9,685 nucleotides of DNA from Gemmatimonadales bacterium UBA2975. Lineage in GTDB: Bacteria; Gemmatimonadota; Gemmatimonadetes; Longimicrobiales; Gaopeijiaceae. The DNA is taken from assembly GCA_002348265.1 (NCBI GenBank), contig DEAT01000085.1:16868-26552 (forward strand). Reading direction: 5' to 3'. The position numbers and the translations under genes were made by a program. The notes beneath the pieces were generated by a model that did not search any database, was not told the DNA's origin, and saw only the letters and a list, made by a program, of their open reading frames with translations. Positions 1 to 7,460 of the stretch are shown here, piece by piece (within the stretch, counting starts at the first letter, position 1; each line of letters opens with the position of its first letter).

Positions 1-1
1 C

Positions 2-3000
2 GGCGGACTGATCCCGATCGTTATTGGTCGTGGTGGACTTTCCATAGCTGGCATAACCACACCGGGATTAGATCCAACGTCACTCGATTCCGGCGAAGGT
101 GTGGTAGCCGTGGTCGAGTCTGACGACCGCGTCTGGGTGCTTGTGATAGGAGGCGATGACGATGGCCTTCTTGCCGCAGCGCGGCTCTTCTCTGGGGTGC
201 TCCCACACACGCGCACACTTTCAACTGCTCGGTTGTCTCAGATCCGAGACGACCTAGAAGCAGCGCTTCAGGTAGAGAATCTTAATGATACATCGATCCG
301 AATCTCCCAGGCTCGCGCTAGAAGTGACCAGGACGGCATAACGCGCCTGATCGTCGACGTAACCACAGAAGATCCTGAAGAAGCTGCGAACGCCTTCGAC
401 TTCTTAACTGCGATAGACGGTCTCCCACCAACGGGCTACAAGAAGGAATCAGACTCGACGGAGGATGACGATTCCACGAGTCAACACAATCCCTTGGATT
501 ATCCCGGTCTTGCGAGCGTAGAAGTACGCATTTCAGGAGGGCCGGCAATGCGTCTGCCAGGCAGAGCGCGACCCGAGCGGCCAGGCCCCATTCCGGCACG
601 TCCGGGTTCCGGAGCGAAGGACAACCTGGACCTCTCGAACCTGTATACAGCTGACGGCCTGCTCGGAGGAAGCCCAATTCCCAATCGAGTAGATGCGGTC
701 CTCGTGCCCGGAATGGTTGGATTAACAGGGCTACCCGATCTAGGCGCGAGACTAGGGCTTGAGTCGACCGGGCTTACCATCCCCCTTGTGCACCCTTCAG
801 GATCGATAGAAGACCCTGAGTCCAGGCCGACTATGATCCTCGCCGGAAAAGGAAACCACCTGACGGACCAGTTGTCCGAAGACGGGCGGATTGATCTCGA
901 AGCTATTGATACTGGTGGTGGATTGATCCAAATCGTTCCTGATGCCTTTGGTTCTAAGTCCGCCTTAGTCATCACAGGAAGTGACGATGCTGGAGCCGAG
1001 CGCGCGCTCCAACAAGTGGCCATGAGCTTCCCACATTTGGGCGAACGGGGCAAGGACAGGCCAACCGTCAATGACGTGGAACGCGAGCTGTGGGACGCCC
1101 TCTCCGGTCACACGCCCTTAGGTCAGGCAGCCACGGGCATGTACAAGCTCAACCGCATTGGTCAGGCGCTCCAGGATGAGGACATCGTAGCAGCAAAGAT
1201 TCTAATGTCAGTCGAAAAAGCAGCTGAAGGGCTGGACAGATGGGTCGAATCAAGAGCTATCAACATCTTTGGTGCTGATCAGGTCGAGGTCCAGATAGAC
1301 AATCGAGACGTTCTGAACGCCAGCACGAAAATCTACCATGAGGCAATAACTTTTCCCTCAGAGGTGGATCGTTTCCATGCACTGATGAGCAGCCATGTGT
1401 ACCCAAGTGCAAATGGTCGGTCGGTGAAGATCGAAGCTCGATTGAGTGAGCCACCTGAAGTTCGAACGCGTCTCGCCAATGATACCCACGCAGCACTCAT
1501 TGAAGCCGGCGCTAACCCCGACGGAACTGAAGTCGTTGTTCTCTCCGCCTTTAAGCAGGGTTACTCCTGGCTTTATGACGTCATCCGACCTCGTATCGAA
1601 GATCAGGAGATTGGTGAGATCGAGATCTCATTTCTCAGGAACGAGCCTCCGGAAGAATGGCCCCAGCAGGCCATTCATACACCTGTGCGTTGGCTGCATG
1701 AGATCTTCCCAATAGATGAAGTTCTGGCGAGAGATCTTGGATTAGAACTAGACCAAATACGCTTTGCAGAGGTGACGGAAGGACCCATATACACCGTGCG
1801 AGTCACAGACCGTGAAGGGTCTGAAATCCTATCTGAGACATTCGAGCCTCACTACGTAATGCGACCGTACTTTGACCGCTTCGAGGACTATGAAAAGGTG
1901 CGGGTAACGACGGGATGGCTCAGGGCTCAAGCAGACGGAGACATCATCGTAGATGAGCGGATTGCAACAGACCCAGAAACGTTCTGGGACCACTTCCAAG
2001 CTACGGTTCTACCTAGCATGTACGACCACGTAATGGACTTGCACGACGGGCTTCCTCGTGGGGGCAGCTCAGACTCGCCCTTCTTTGGCGAACTGATCGT
2101 CGAACTCGAAATGAGTGAACCAGACTTCAGACTAGGTGTGGACAACGAGATTCACGCGCCGATGGACGCTCTCCACGAGGAAATCTACTTCGGCACGATT
2201 GAGTTCTTCGACATGCTAGGTCGCAACTCTAGAGGCCAAGGAATCCAATTCCCAGGGCGAATTGTTCCTGTAATGCGTCCAAAAGGAGACGGAACGGCAC
2301 CGACGGCTGAAATCAGCGTTACCGGCTTCGCCACATCACGACCGGCCGTGGTCGTTTCATACGAAACGACGGATGGGACACATGGACAGGAGCGGCTTGA
2401 TATCCCAAAAACCAGCTTAGCTAGGCCATCCGCACGGATGGCCAAAGTCCAAACGGGCCAGTCCGGCGTATCTCACCTAGCACTTCGAGTGCCTGTCGAT
2501 ACGGACCGCGACATGCGTGACAGCCTAATCATGGTAGCCAGGGAACAGTCAGTCGATGAACGAATGGCGTCGGCCGAGATGGTTACCGGCGTCGCACGAG
2601 AGATAGAAGCACTCCGGGAAGCTGGAATGTACGAATCGGAACTAGCATGGAAGGACCTGGGAACTATTGAGCTATGGGCGGAATGGACGCACGAACAGGA
2701 TCCCGAATCGAGACGGACGGCCTTTATCAGACCAAACGGCACACCTTTGGCTCTACCCGATTGGCGGACACTGCTTCCTGACACGTGGAGTTATGAAGGC
2801 GAACGGATCGTGCAATGGGATACTCCCATACATCCTGCTGAGGGGGATGAAATGCTTGCCAAGATGGCTGAGGCGTTTCCAGAGGCGACAATGTATCGTG
2901 TAGGACGCAGCTACCTCGGCCGGGACATTTGGGCGATGGATCTTATGCCCGAAATCAATGCAAGCCACTGGTCACACACAAAGGCAACAACGTTCAAACC

Positions 3001-3961
3001 AACTGTAATCTACTCAGCGAGACAGCACGCGAATGAGGTCTCATCTACCAGTCATGTGCTCCGCCATGCCGAGCTTCTACTCACCGACCCCGACCAGAGA
3101 CTCAGACTCAGAGACGTCAATGTAGTCATCCATCCTTTTTTAAACCCAGACGGGGCGCAGACCGCTTACGACCTGTATCGCATAACCCCGGACTACATCT
3201 TGCACGCCGGTTATCTCGGTCCCCTGGGGCAAGATGCAACTTCAGGTAGTGAAGCGGACCATCCGATCTATCCAGAATCGACGGTCCGCGATCGACTTTG
3301 GAACACCTGGTTGCCAGACATTTTCCTCAACCCGCACGGCTATCCATCCCATCAAGTGGTCCAGCTCTTTTCTGAGTTCACTGGACTCGTCCGTCGAGGT
3401 CGAGTAACTGAGAGAAATTGGGGGTTCAATAAGGGTTGGTTCATGCCCGGATTTGGATATGTGGACAGCCCTGAATATCCACGGCACAAAGACGCCGCAT
3501 TCACAATCCGGGAATACATAACTCGCGGCATTAATTCAAACCGTGATGTCCACGACCTCAATCAGCGAGCCTATGCACGCTATGAACGCTACGGGGCACG
3601 CTATGACCCCGATGTCTACAATCTCCCAATGACTGACAGCGTGCTAATCGAAATGCCACTCAAGGGATCAAGCGGTAACGGGGGTCGCTATAACCCGGAG
3701 GTCACGATCTGGAGCGGAACTACCGAGGCACCGGACGAAACCGCCTACGGACCCTGGATGGAGTTGATGGGCAAGGCTGGTTTGTCTTGGGACCAAGCGA
3801 TCACAGACTATCTCTATGATGGCGATCACACCGTAAAACGATCGGGCTCCCATTTCTTCGGTGGCGTCACACTGCGGATGAACCGTCCTCGCCCACCAGA
3901 GAAAATTGACGAGCAAGAAGAGCAAGAAAACGGTCCACCAACGGAAGATCGACACGATTGA
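2..3961 (+). CDS. Large multidomain M14-family zinc peptidase (5'-partial)
   Basis: The frame is open from base 2 to the TGA at 3959-3961 (about 1,319 residues visible). A GTG lies at 101, but in-frame coding with the same protein character continues upstream of it, so the true start is outside the window. The C-terminal third is an M14 metallopeptidase domain: a 'VGRSYLGRDIWAMDL' lead-in (about 2897-2941), the zinc motif HANE (His at 3026, Glu at 3035), NPDG at 3143-3154, the third zinc ligand in NPHGYPSH (His at 3335) and a candidate catalytic Glu in LIEMPLKG (3650). M14 enzymes usually remove C-terminal residues from peptides or cut cell-wall peptides; the substrate here is unknown. The first 1,040 bases encode two similar alpha/beta modules split by a Pro/Arg-rich linker (about 535-630). 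The middle (1080-2820) matches nothing I can name. The C-terminus is acidic and charged (3890-3958). Export is inferred; the signal peptide would lie outside the window. The family call is firm, the substrate is not. Confidence 0.9.
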   Translation, partial: GGLIPIVIGRGGLSIAGITTPGLDPTSLDSGEGVVAVVESDDRVWVLVIGGDDDGLLAAARLFSGVLPHTRTLSTARLSQIRDDLEAALQVENLNDTSIRISQARARSDQDGITRLIVDVTTEDPEEAANAFDFLTAIDGLPPTGYKKESDSTEDDDSTSQHNPLDYPGLASVEVRISGGPAMRLPGRARPERPGPIPARPGSGAKDNLDLSNLYTADGLLGGSPIPNRVDAVLVPGMVGLTGLPDLGARLGLESTGLTIPLVHPSGSIEDPESRPTMILAGKGNHLTDQLSEDGRIDLEAIDTGGGLIQIVPDAFGSKSALVITGSDDAGAERALQQVAMSFPHLGERGKDRPTVNDVERELWDALSGHTPLGQAATGMYKLNRIGQALQDEDIVAAKILMSVEKAAEGLDRWVESRAINIFGADQVEVQIDNRDVLNASTKIYHEAITFPSEVDRFHALMSSHVYPSANGRSVKIEARLSEPPEVRTRLANDTHAALIEAGANPDGTEVVVLSAFKQGYSWLYDVIRPRIEDQEIGEIEISFLRNEPPEEWPQQAIHTPVRWLHEIFPIDEVLARDLGLELDQIRFAEVTEGPIYTVRVTDREGSEILSETFEPHYVMRPYFDRFEDYEKVRVTTGWLRAQADGDIIVDERIATDPETFWDHFQATVLPSMYDHVMDLHDGLPRGGSSDSPFFGELIVELEMSEPDFRLGVDNEIHAPMDALHEEIYFGTIEFFDMLGRNSRGQGIQFPGRIVPVMRPKGDGTAPTAEISVTGFATSRPAVVVSYETTDGTHGQERLDIPKTSLARPSARMAKVQTGQSGVSHLALRVPVDTDRDMRDSLIMVAREQSVDERMASAEMVTGVAREIEALREAGMYESELAWKDLGTIELWAEWTHEQDPESRRTAFIRPNGTPLALPDWRTLLPDTWSYEGERIVQWDTPIHPAEGDEMLAKMAEAFPEATMYRVGRSYLGRDIWAMDLMPEINASHWSHTKATTFKPTVIYSARQHANEVSSTSHVLRHAELLLTDPDQRLRLRDVNVVIHPFLNPDGAQTAYDLYRITPDYILHAGYLGPLGQDATSGSEADHPIYPESTVRDRLWNTWLPDIFLNPHGYPSHQVVQLFSEFTGLVRRGRVTERNWGFNKGWFMPGFGYVDSPEYPRHKDAAFTIREYITRGINSNRDVHDLNQRAYARYERYGARYDPDVYNLPMTDSVLIEMPLKGSSGNGGRYNPEVTIWSGTTEAPDETAYGPWMELMGKAGLSWDQAITDYLYDGDHTVKRSGSHFFGGVTLRMNRPRPPEKIDEQEEQENGPPTEDRHD

Positions 3962-4056
3962 TATGACCATCATCCCGCGGGGTGTTCTTGCCTGAACGGG
4001 CTGGTTCTTTTCCCTTCCTTTTTTGATTCAGTTCGTGGACCCTTCCGAGAATCATT

Positions 4057-4506
4057 ATGAAGAAAGCTCTAATAGCGCTTGCTCTGCCCCTATCTTTGAT
4101 CGCTTGCGGTTCTGGAAATGATACCGATGCGGTTGAAAACTCGATGGAAGAGGTCGAAAGCGCTTCAGTCACGATCGTCACACCAATGAATGGTGCTCAG
4201 ATCAGTGGCACACAAATCAACGTCAATCTTTCATCGACTGTGCCAATCGTGCCGGCGGGTGATCTAACAGAAGGAACAGGGCACCACCACCTGTACCTGA
4301 ACGCAGAACTCACCCCCGCCGATCAACCTGTCCCGACTGTTCCTGGGAGCATCGTGCACATGGGCGATGCATCCGCAACATTCACCTTCGAGGATGTGGA
4401 ACCTGGCGATTACACCATGATCGCGGTCGTAGCGGACGGGGTGCATGTACCACTCCAACCTTGGGTGGTTGACACCGTCACTTTTACGGTCGTAAGCGGC
4501 AACTAA
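4057..4506 (+). CDS. DUF4399-type lipoprotein
   Basis: The 149-residue product begins MKKALIALALPLSLIAC, a bacterial lipoprotein signal with lipobox LIAC and lipidated Cys17. The residue after Cys is Gly, so under the E. coli Lol rule it would go to the outer membrane. After an acidic linker (residues 18-36) comes one beta-rich domain with the DUF4399 layout: a 'PMNGAQISG' strand, the GHHH stretch (His76-78), VHMG (His101), a PGDYTMIAVVADGVHVP block (His130) and a closing TVTFTV strand. DUF4399 proteins are small envelope proteins of unknown function. The repeated histidines could bind a metal, but that is inference. The ATG follows only a weak purine-rich ribosome site (GAGA at 4047-4050). 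The gene lies 95 bases after the M14 gene and ends just before a strong hairpin, so its transcript probably stops there. The domain call is by motif pattern and fairly sure. Confidence 0.85.
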   Translation: MKKALIALALPLSLIACGSGNDTDAVENSMEEVESASVTIVTPMNGAQISGTQINVNLSSTVPIVPAGDLTEGTGHHHLYLNAELTPADQPVPTVPGSIVHMGDASATFTFEDVEPGDYTMIAVVADGVHVPLQPWVVDTVTFTVVSGN

Positions 4507-4518
4507 GAGGCCAAGCGA

Positions 4519-4552
4519 GTGGCCACCGGCCTGATAAGGGGCCGGTGGCCAC
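4519..4552 (+). terminator. Perfect 13-bp inverted repeat after the lipoprotein gene
   Basis: GTGGCCACCGGCC (4519-4531) is followed by an 8-base loop (4532-4539) and its exact reverse complement GGCCGGTGGCCAC (4540-4552). The stem is GC-rich and starts 12 bases after the stop codon, where an intrinsic terminator is expected. There is no clean T-run after it, only ACAACTAATCTCTTCG, so it may be a terminator of the hairpin-only type, an mRNA 3'-end stabiliser, or a bidirectional element. The inverted repeat is directly visible; the function is inferred. Confidence 0.7.
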
Positions 4553-4642
4553 AACTAATCTCTTCGTAAGCAGAACAATCGCCGACAACCAGTCGCCAAT
4601 TGGTGCGACGCACCCCAAGTTCCCCTTCTAGTATTGAAGAAC

Positions 4643-4660
4643 GGCCACCCAATCGTGGCC
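4643..4660 (+). promoter_or_regulatory. Leader hairpin upstream of the metalloprotease gene
   Basis: GGCCAC (4643-4648), a 6-base loop (4649-4654) and GTGGCC (4655-4660) form a 6-bp GC-only-but-two stem followed by CTTTAATC. It ends 13 bases before the ribosome binding site of the gene at 4683, so it would lie in that gene's 5' untranslated region if transcription starts upstream. It could be a small leader structure, a weak attenuator or a protein site. It is short enough that chance is possible. Confidence 0.35.
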
Positions 4661-4672
4661 CTTTAATCGCTC

Positions 4673-4680
4673 GGGAGGGA
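4673..4680 (+). promoter_or_regulatory. Strong ribosome binding site
   Basis: GGGAGGGA contains GGAGG (4674-4678) four bases before the ATG at 4683. It is the best Shine-Dalgarno match in the window and fixes the start of the metalloprotease, whose signal peptide begins exactly at that ATG. Confidence 0.8.
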
Positions 4681-4682
4681 TC

Positions 4683-7253
4683 ATGTTTCGTCAAGCACTT
4701 CGCTGGCTCATCGGCATCGTAGGAATAGCGACCTGTGGCTTTGTATTCGCACCGACCCTAGAAGCACAGAGAGGTAACAGCACTCCCGAAGCGCTTCCCT
4801 CGATTGCGGAGAAAACAGCAGGACTCGAACTCATGGACGGGATGCTTCCTCTGTACTGGGATACTGACCAGGGTCGACTATGGATGGAGATTCCTGAACT
4901 TGACAAAGAGTTCATCCACTTCGTCGGCTACGGAGCAGGCTTGGGATCTAATGATCTCGGTCTAGACCGCGGAGCCCTTCGAGGCTCGCGAATCGTAAAG
5001 TTCGAACGGGTTGGCCGGAAGGTGATGATGGTTCAGCCGAACTATCGTTTTCGGGCTAACAGCGACAACCCGGATGAGGTACGAGCCGTTCGCGACGCCT
5101 TCGCTCGGTCGGTTCTCTGGGGATTTACCGCTGAAGCCGAAACAAATGGACGGGTGCTCGTCGACATGACGGGATTCCTCCTGCGAGACCCGATCAATGC
5201 GGGTGGACGCATGAGCCCCGGACAATACAGGCTCGACAACTCAAGAAGTTCCGTGTACATGGAGTTTACCGACGCCTTCCCAACCAACACGGAAATGGAA
5301 GTGGAGCTGACCTTTGTTCAGCAGTCGGGTAGCAGTGGGTCCGGACGCTTTGGAGGTGGAGGCGGGTTTGAAGGAGTAAACCGAGTCGCGGCCTCAGGAG
5401 AGGCAGCGACTATCCGGCTCCATCACTCCTTTGTCGAGGTGCCAGACGACGACTATGAACCTCGTGCGTATGATCCTCGAGCGGGCTACGGTGCGAACGC
5501 ATACCAAGACTACGCCACTCCACTCGGCCAGGACATGACGAAACGCTTCATCCGAAGGCACAGGTTGGAGAAAGTCGATCCAACAGCACAAGTGAGTGAT
5601 CCGGTTGAACCGATAGTGTACTATCTCGATCCTGGAACACCGGAGCCAGTGCGCTCCGCGCTTCTAGATGGTGCTCGCTGGTGGAACCAGGCCTTCGAGG
5701 CGGCCGGATATCGGAACGCATTCCAAGTAGTCATGCGGCCAGACTCGATCAGCTCACTAGATGCGCGTTATAACGTGATCAACTGGGTTCACCGCTCAAC
5801 TCGTGGCTGGAGCACGGGTGGATCCGTGTCTGATCCAAGAACAGGTGAAATCATCAAGGGTGTCGTAACTCTAGGCTCCCTGCGTATCCGACAAGACTAC
5901 ATGATCGCCGAAGGGCTCCTCAGCCCTTATGAGACAGGCTACGAGGAGCCGCAATATCTCGAAGAATGGGCCTTAGCCCGAATCCGCCAGCTCTCCGCAC
6001 ACGAAGTCGGGCACACAATCGGACTGGGTCACAATTACTACAACAGCAAGGCCGGACGGATCTCCGTCATGGACTACCCTCACCCCCTCGTCGAGCTTAA
6101 TCAAGACGGTTCTCTCGAATACTCCGACGTTTACGATGACAAAATAGGTGAATGGGATATCACGGCCGTAGAGTATGGCTATCAGGACTTTCCACAGGGA
6201 ACGGATGTAGAGGCCGAACTAAACCGCATCCTTGAGCAGGCCTGGCAGGAAGATGTGCTGTATATGACAGGCCAAGACGTAGCAACGACACCGCAAGCAG
6301 ACCAGTGGGCCAATGGCGTAGACATGGCCGACGAACTCGAGCGCATGATGGACGTTCGCGCCTCCGCTTTGTCCCGATTCGGTGAGCGCGCAATCCGAAA
6401 CGGACGCCCTATGGCCACGATTGAAGAGGTCCTTGTCCCACTCTACATGCACCATAGATACCAAACAGAATCTACCGCTACCGTATTGGGAGGCGTAGCC
6501 TATACCTATGCCGTGCGCGGCGACGGAATCAAACCTATGTGGCGAGTCTCGGCAGAGGAGCAATATCGAGCCCTCGATGCCCTCATGCGCACGATCTCGC
6601 CATCGGAACTGACGCTTCCGATCGAAGTGGTGAACATGATCCCACCCCGCCCACCGGGGTTCGGAAGAACCCGGGAACTCTTTCCACGCTGGACTGGATC
6701 GGTATTCGATGCGGTAACTCCTGCGGTTGTGGCTGCAAGCCACACGGTAAACTCTATCCTCGACCCGGCCCGAGCGGCGCGCATGATCGAGCAGAATACG
6801 TTTGACCCCACACTGCCAGGCCTGGACGATGTTATAGCGCGCCTTATCCGTACGTCGTTCAATACACCAGCCACCGGCAGGTACGAGCGAGCAGTCCAGG
6901 AAGCCATTCAAGGGGTAGTTGTGGATAGAATTCAATTCCTAGCCGCCAGTGCTTCGATGCCACAGGTGCGGGCGGTTTCAACTGCCGCTCTGCGTGAGCT
7001 TAATGACAGCCTCACAGCGATGGCCGACGAAAGTCCGAACGCCGGTATGATTGCTATGGAAATTCAAAGATTCATGGATCGGCCGGCGGGGGTAATAGAA
7101 GCACCGGACAAGCCGAATGCACCTCCGGGCGCGCCGATCGGTCAGCCCGCAATGAACTGGCTAGGGAATACGTGGACCGGCTATTCAGCAAGGAATTGGC
7201 TAGAAGCGACAGACCTGAGTTGCACATGGGACCATGAAAACCACTGGAACTGA
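4683..7253 (+). CDS. Secreted zinc-dependent metalloprotease, DUF5117/DUF4953 family
   Basis: The 856-residue protein starts with a Sec signal peptide: Arg3 and Arg7, a hydrophobic core (residues 8-23) and a likely cut after LEA at Ala28. Residues about 35-120 and 120-270 fit the DUF5118-like and DUF5117 N-terminal modules of this family, with a Gly/Ser-rich loop at 215-231. The segment from about 300 carries the family landmarks 'YYLDPGTPEPVRSALLDG', ARWWNQAFEAAGY and STGGSVSDPRTGEI. The active site is the metzincin motif HEVGHTIGLGH (His440, Glu441, His444, His450), followed by the Met-turn SVMDYP (Met463). All three zinc ligands and the general base are present, so it should be an active endopeptidase in the periplasm or outside the cell. 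The C-terminal 350 residues are mostly helical and match the DUF4953 region in position. Length is normal for the family. The substrate is unknown. It is separated by 176 bases from the lipoprotein gene and 207 from the cytochrome gene. Confidence 0.93.
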   Translation: MFRQALRWLIGIVGIATCGFVFAPTLEAQRGNSTPEALPSIAEKTAGLELMDGMLPLYWDTDQGRLWMEIPELDKEFIHFVGYGAGLGSNDLGLDRGALRGSRIVKFERVGRKVMMVQPNYRFRANSDNPDEVRAVRDAFARSVLWGFTAEAETNGRVLVDMTGFLLRDPINAGGRMSPGQYRLDNSRSSVYMEFTDAFPTNTEMEVELTFVQQSGSSGSGRFGGGGGFEGVNRVAASGEAATIRLHHSFVEVPDDDYEPRAYDPRAGYGANAYQDYATPLGQDMTKRFIRRHRLEKVDPTAQVSDPVEPIVYYLDPGTPEPVRSALLDGARWWNQAFEAAGYRNAFQVVMRPDSISSLDARYNVINWVHRSTRGWSTGGSVSDPRTGEIIKGVVTLGSLRIRQDYMIAEGLLSPYETGYEEPQYLEEWALARIRQLSAHEVGHTIGLGHNYYNSKAGRISVMDYPHPLVELNQDGSLEYSDVYDDKIGEWDITAVEYGYQDFPQGTDVEAELNRILEQAWQEDVLYMTGQDVATTPQADQWANGVDMADELERMMDVRASALSRFGERAIRNGRPMATIEEVLVPLYMHHRYQTESTATVLGGVAYTYAVRGDGIKPMWRVSAEEQYRALDALMRTISPSELTLPIEVVNMIPPRPPGFGRTRELFPRWTGSVFDAVTPAVVAASHTVNSILDPARAARMIEQNTFDPTLPGLDDVIARLIRTSFNTPATGRYERAVQEAIQGVVVDRIQFLAASASMPQVRAVSTAALRELNDSLTAMADESPNAGMIAMEIQRFMDRPAGVIEAPDKPNAPPGAPIGQPAMNWLGNTWTGYSARNWLEATDLSCTWDHENHWN

Positions 7254-7460
7254 ACAAAAAAGGAACCCTAAATTGGCAAGTTCAGAAGGCGCACGGCGAC
7301 CGAGAGATTGGTGATTTCATACTGGCCTGCGCCAGAATAGGTCTGTAAATTGGGTTTGGTGCGTTGATGGGATACCCGGTCCTCAGCAAAAACTGCGAGA
7401 ATCGGTGTCTTAACACGTGTATACGGTAGATTCTTTGTTGGTGACAGATCGAGGCTGGGA
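7254..7460 (+). other. Intergenic gap before the cytochrome gene
   Basis: This 207-base gap has no coding sequence that I can support. It holds a small 5-bp hairpin (CTGGC/GCCAG, 7322-7335) and the palindrome ACACGTGT (7413-7420), which overlaps a second palindrome, GTATAC (7419-7424). The frame of the following gene stays open back to 7368 but has no ATG, GTG or TTG there. A promoter for the cytochrome gene probably lies here, but I see no clear -35/-10 pair. Confidence 0.4.

Noticed and set aside
101..103. GTG as the start of the M14 gene
   Set aside because: The frame is open to base 2 and the upstream residues (IPIVIGRGG and on) continue the same domain pattern, so this GTG is internal.
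499..1071. A 190-codon minus-strand open frame
   Set aside because: It lies antisense to the M14 gene; its Ser/Arg/Pro-rich composition is that of a shadow frame.
3994..4024. Possible terminator after the M14 gene (GAAC/GTTC followed by a T-rich tract)
   Set aside because: The stem is only 4 bp; the pyrimidine-rich tract alone does not support a terminator.
6219..6935. A 238-codon open frame on the minus strand
   Set aside because: It lies entirely inside the metalloprotease gene, which has clear motifs; the minus product has no signal, domain or ribosome site and is rich in residues typical of antisense frames.
7250..7285. CTGAAC/GTTCAG inverted repeat over the end of the metalloprotease gene
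   Set aside because: It has a six-base arm with a 24-base loop and no T-run; likely chance.
7413..7424. ACACGTGT and GTATAC palindromes as a regulator operator
   Set aside because: They are short, single copy, and match no regulator I can name with confidence; recorded only within the gap description.
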